DNA from: DATKKX01 sp035542775
Lineage (GTDB): Bacteria > Planctomycetota > Phycisphaerae > UBA1845 > UTPLA1
Length of the DNA: 8,311 nt
Assembly (NCBI GenBank): GCA_035542775.1
Contig: DATKKX010000300.1
Coordinates: 1 to 8,311 of the forward strand
Direction of reading: 5' to 3'
The notes under the pieces were generated by a model that was not told the DNA's origin, ran no database searches, and worked only from the letters and a program-made list of their open reading frames with translations. A program made the translations under genes and the position numbers. Below, piece by piece: positions 7,301-8,311 of the stretch (positions are counted from its first letter, which is position 1; every line of letters starts with the position of its first letter).

Positions 7301-8072
7301 GCTCAACGTGGATATCACCGTCATGGGCGAGGAGATCGTCGTGGGCTCGGAGCAGCTTCACTATCGATATGACGCCGGTGCATACCAGGTCGTGCCGATG
7401 ACGCTGGTGAGCCCAGGCCATTACCAGGCGACGCTGCCGGCTCCGGACTGCTCCGACACACCGCAGTTCTATGTGAGCGCGGAGGGTACTGTGACGGGCC
7501 TGGTGACTGCTCCTCAGGGAGCGCCCGGCGTCGTTTACACCGCCAGCGTGGGGGCGTACGCGGCTTTCTACACGAATCCGCTGGACACGAATCCCGGTTG
7601 GACCACGGAGACCCAGTGGGCGTTCGGCGTTCCGACGGGGCAGGGCGGCGAATATGGCGAGCCCGACCCGACCAGCGGCCATACGGGAGTCAATGTTTAC
7701 GGCTACAACCTCAACGGAGATTACGAGAACAGCCTGACCACGGAGCGGAAGTTGACCAGCACGGCCATCAACTGCAGCGGACGGACGCACGTCAAGCTGA
7801 GCTTCTGGCGATGGCTGGGCGTCGAGCAGCCGCTCTACGACCACGCCCGGGTGTACGTCAGCAACAACGGCACAACGTGGAACGTGATATGGGAAAACGA
7901 CGCCACCTATGACGGCGGGGCCTGGCAGTACGTGGAGTACGATATTTCCGCGTACGCCGACAATCAGCCCACTGTCTACCTGAGATGGACGATGGGAACG
8001 ACCGATAGCGGGTGGCGGTACTGCGGATGGAATATCGACGATATCCAACTGTCGGCGTTCATGTGCGACTAA
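4398..8072 (+). CDS. Large secreted alpha/beta-hydrolase with dockerin-like pair, six Cys-rich repeats and beta-rich C-terminal domains
   Basis: This is a 1224-residue protein. Signal peptide 1-24 (cleavage ASA|VPG). Dockerin-like pair at 27-82: DMNCDGHVYLDD with FVAALVNPAGY, then DLSGDGVADGMD with FVDILL. Six 37-residue Cys-rich repeats follow at 86-307. The alpha/beta-hydrolase domain spans about 440-700: HGNG at 490-493 as likely oxyanion loop, Ser565 in IGHSRGAEG as nucleophile, an acid probably among D625, D627 and D629 (ADADVDG), and His660 in GAGHGDFH. This resembles the PAF-acetylhydrolase/cutinase-like secreted esterase group, so ester hydrolysis is likely and the substrate unknown. 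C-terminally come a beta-sandwich (739-941, carbohydrate-binding-like), a short Ig-like domain (about 943-1057) and a jelly-roll domain (about 1060-1221, ending CGWNIDDIQL) of the kind attached to secreted planctomycete enzymes. It is monocistronic or leads the gene at 8147. Catalytic residues look intact; domain borders are approximate. Confidence 0.9.
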   Translation: MRAFTLRACAVLGFALVHANLASAVPGDMNCDGHVYLDDVGPFVAALVNPAGYPYSCIENADLSGDGVADGMDIEPFVDILLAPPSGSCCHADGSCTVTLAADCTGLWTMFRECEPNPCDQPTGSCCQPNGTCTVTPQACCTGTWTMFGTCSPNPCQQPTGSCCQPNGTCTVTLQANCTGTWTMFGTCTPNPCQQPTGSCCQPNGTCTVTLQANCTGTWTMFGTCTPNPCQQPTGSCCQPNGTCTVTLQANCTGTWTMFGTCSPNPCQQPTGSCCYPDYTCAVTLQANCTGTWTMFGTCTPNPCGQTIISTQLAGNSLTAYPYFEYVTAFNVNAPVQLAIDPTRFPRITGHMCNIYIVAAKTDAQWQADPTLTDVTPGGAMTTTFSGSTIQGNTVTVATANQLSASAGTGLGVGYDMVIDVNRNGILDGGDYIDGLGSEAGFYMVHDTTAAGPLAVTEIIYSGGSWLGEDTYYPTNIASMGQLPLIVISHGNGHNYQWYDHIGYHMASYGYIVMSHENNTGPGIETASTTTLTNTDYIIGHQSTIGGGVLNGHVDSHRITWIGHSRGAEGITRAYDRIIDGTYTPTYFTADDILLLSSMLPTDFLGTSSSNPHAANYHLWTASADADVDGSAGCDLCQTFHLHGRATRYAQSTIVQGAGHGDFHDGGGSSVASGPCLIGRDITHLIQKGYFLPLIKHYIEGNIPGRDFLWRQYEHFHPIGVDTSNPCVVVSNEYRNGSETGNTIIDDYQTQTSTSISSSGGAVTYNVDNLTEGLLNDNNSSFTWSTSDPFNGATQDGPSDVERGVVFDWNNTNKYYEWEVIPAFRNFSDDLYISLRGAQGTQHPYTLTPLGIKTCTLTLRDGNGVSSSISTGAYGGGFGQPYARSGGWHNEMRTIRVRLTDFLTNGSGLDLSNIVAVRLNFGPSWGTSSGRFVIDQLMLDNAAMPNTFISIGIVGGAPTTLPVGTPTVLNVDITVMGEEIVVGSEQLHYRYDAGAYQVVPMTLVSPGHYQATLPAPDCSDTPQFYVSAEGTVTGLVTAPQGAPGVVYTASVGAYAAFYTNPLDTNPGWTTETQWAFGVPTGQGGEYGEPDPTSGHTGVNVYGYNLNGDYENSLTTERKLTSTAINCSGRTHVKLSFWRWLGVEQPLYDHARVYVSNNGTTWNVIWENDATYDGGAWQYVEYDISAYADNQPTVYLRWTMGTTDSGWRYCGWNIDDIQLSAFMCD
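4653..5318 (+). repeat. Six tandem 111-bp repeats encoding Cys-rich modules
   Basis: Units begin at 4653, 4764, 4875, 4986, 5097 and 5208, each exactly 111 bases (37 residues), in frame inside the hydrolase gene. The consensus carries CC-x5-C-x7-C-x9-C-x4-C, six cysteines, enough for three disulfides per unit, with the fixed phrase WTMFGTC. Units 3 and 4 encode identical proteins yet differ at nine bases, all silent. Unit 1 is the most divergent, unit 2 has a seventh cysteine (QACCTG), and unit 6 replaces QPNGT by YPDYT and ends GQT instead of QQP. The module also occurs once in the divergent transglutaminase-fold protein. A stalk, spacer or binding role is inferred. Confidence 0.95.
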
Positions 8073-8118
8073 TCAACGCGGCTAGAGCCGTGAGCAAAGA
8101 ACGGCGGTTTAGACGGCC

Positions 8119-8132
8119 CGACCCACGGGTCG
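8119..8132 (+). other. Small hairpin in the spacer before the last gene
   Basis: CGACCC (8119-8124) and GGGTCG (8127-8132) form a short perfect inverted repeat just before the ribosome-binding site GAGG (8135-8138) of the gene at 8147. With only two bases between the arms the real loop would be four. No T-run follows, so termination between the two genes is not indicated and co-transcription remains likely. Confidence 0.25.
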
Positions 8133-8146
8133 ACGAGGCAAGAGCT

Positions 8147-8311
8147 ATGAAACCAATCAGCTTGATGGTGCTGTTCCTGGCGGCCGTACCGATGGCCCTT
8201 CTGGCAGACGAGGTTCCGCCGGTTCCCACGACTCCGGCGGCGGTGGATGAGATCGTATATGCCCGGGCGTTCACATTGCGGACGGGCTACGAGTTCGAAT
8301 GGCGGAAGGAG
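8147..8311 (+). CDS. N-terminal part of an exported protein (partial at 3' edge)
   Basis: An ATG at 8147, with GAGG 8 bases upstream, opens 55 codons that run off the window without a stop. Residues 1-20 are a typical signal peptide (MKPISLMVLFLAAVPMALLA) followed by a Pro-rich linker (DEVPPVPTTPAAVDE) and then the start of a folded part (IVYARAFTLRTGYEFEWRKE). It lies 74 bases behind the hydrolase stop on the same strand with no terminator visible between, so the two may share a transcript. The visible part does not identify a family. Confidence 0.7.
   Translation, partial: MKPISLMVLFLAAVPMALLADEVPPVPTTPAAVDEIVYARAFTLRTGYEFEWRKE

Overview
The window looks like a chromosomal segment of a high-GC planctomycete, probably a Phycisphaerae-like or environmental lineage. 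This rests on recurring modules that I know mainly from that phylum: dockerin/EF-hand-like pairs placed right after the signal peptide or at the extreme C-terminus, Cys-rich 'TGxCC' modules in secreted proteins, and a membrane-anchored C-terminal zinc ribbon. The organism is an inference; no rRNA or other marker gene is present.

Layout, left to right. (1) 1-267, plus strand: the 3' end of a gene whose product ends in a membrane segment and a CxxC-x11-CxxC zinc ribbon. (2) 268-662: a non-coding stretch holding a three-hairpin REP-like element (415-520) and an imperfect copy of the 3' end of the neighbouring gene, stop codon included (553-603 against 629-680). (3) 3893 to 663, minus strand: a compact three-gene operon for exported proteins. 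Its order is a transglutaminase-fold protein with an intact Cys/His/Asp triad, a helical exported protein of unknown function, and a beta-rich exported protein with a C-terminal dockerin-like pair. (4) 3894-4397: a divergent intergenic region with a candidate promoter for each side, two perfect palindromes and a strong leader hairpin. (5) 4398-8072, plus strand: a 1224-residue secreted multidomain protein with a dockerin-like pair, six 37-residue Cys-rich tandem repeats, an alpha/beta-hydrolase domain (GHSRG nucleophile elbow) and three beta-rich C-terminal domains. (6) 8147 to the edge, plus strand: the first 55 codons of another exported protein, probably co-transcribed with the hydrolase.

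The whole locus from 663 rightwards encodes exported proteins transcribed away from one shared control region. The Cys-rich module occurs once in the transglutaminase-fold protein and six times in the hydrolase, and dockerin-like calcium-binding segments occur in three of the five exported proteins. A joint extracellular or surface role, such as processing or cross-linking an extracellular polymer, is a reasonable hypothesis, but no substrate can be read from the sequence.
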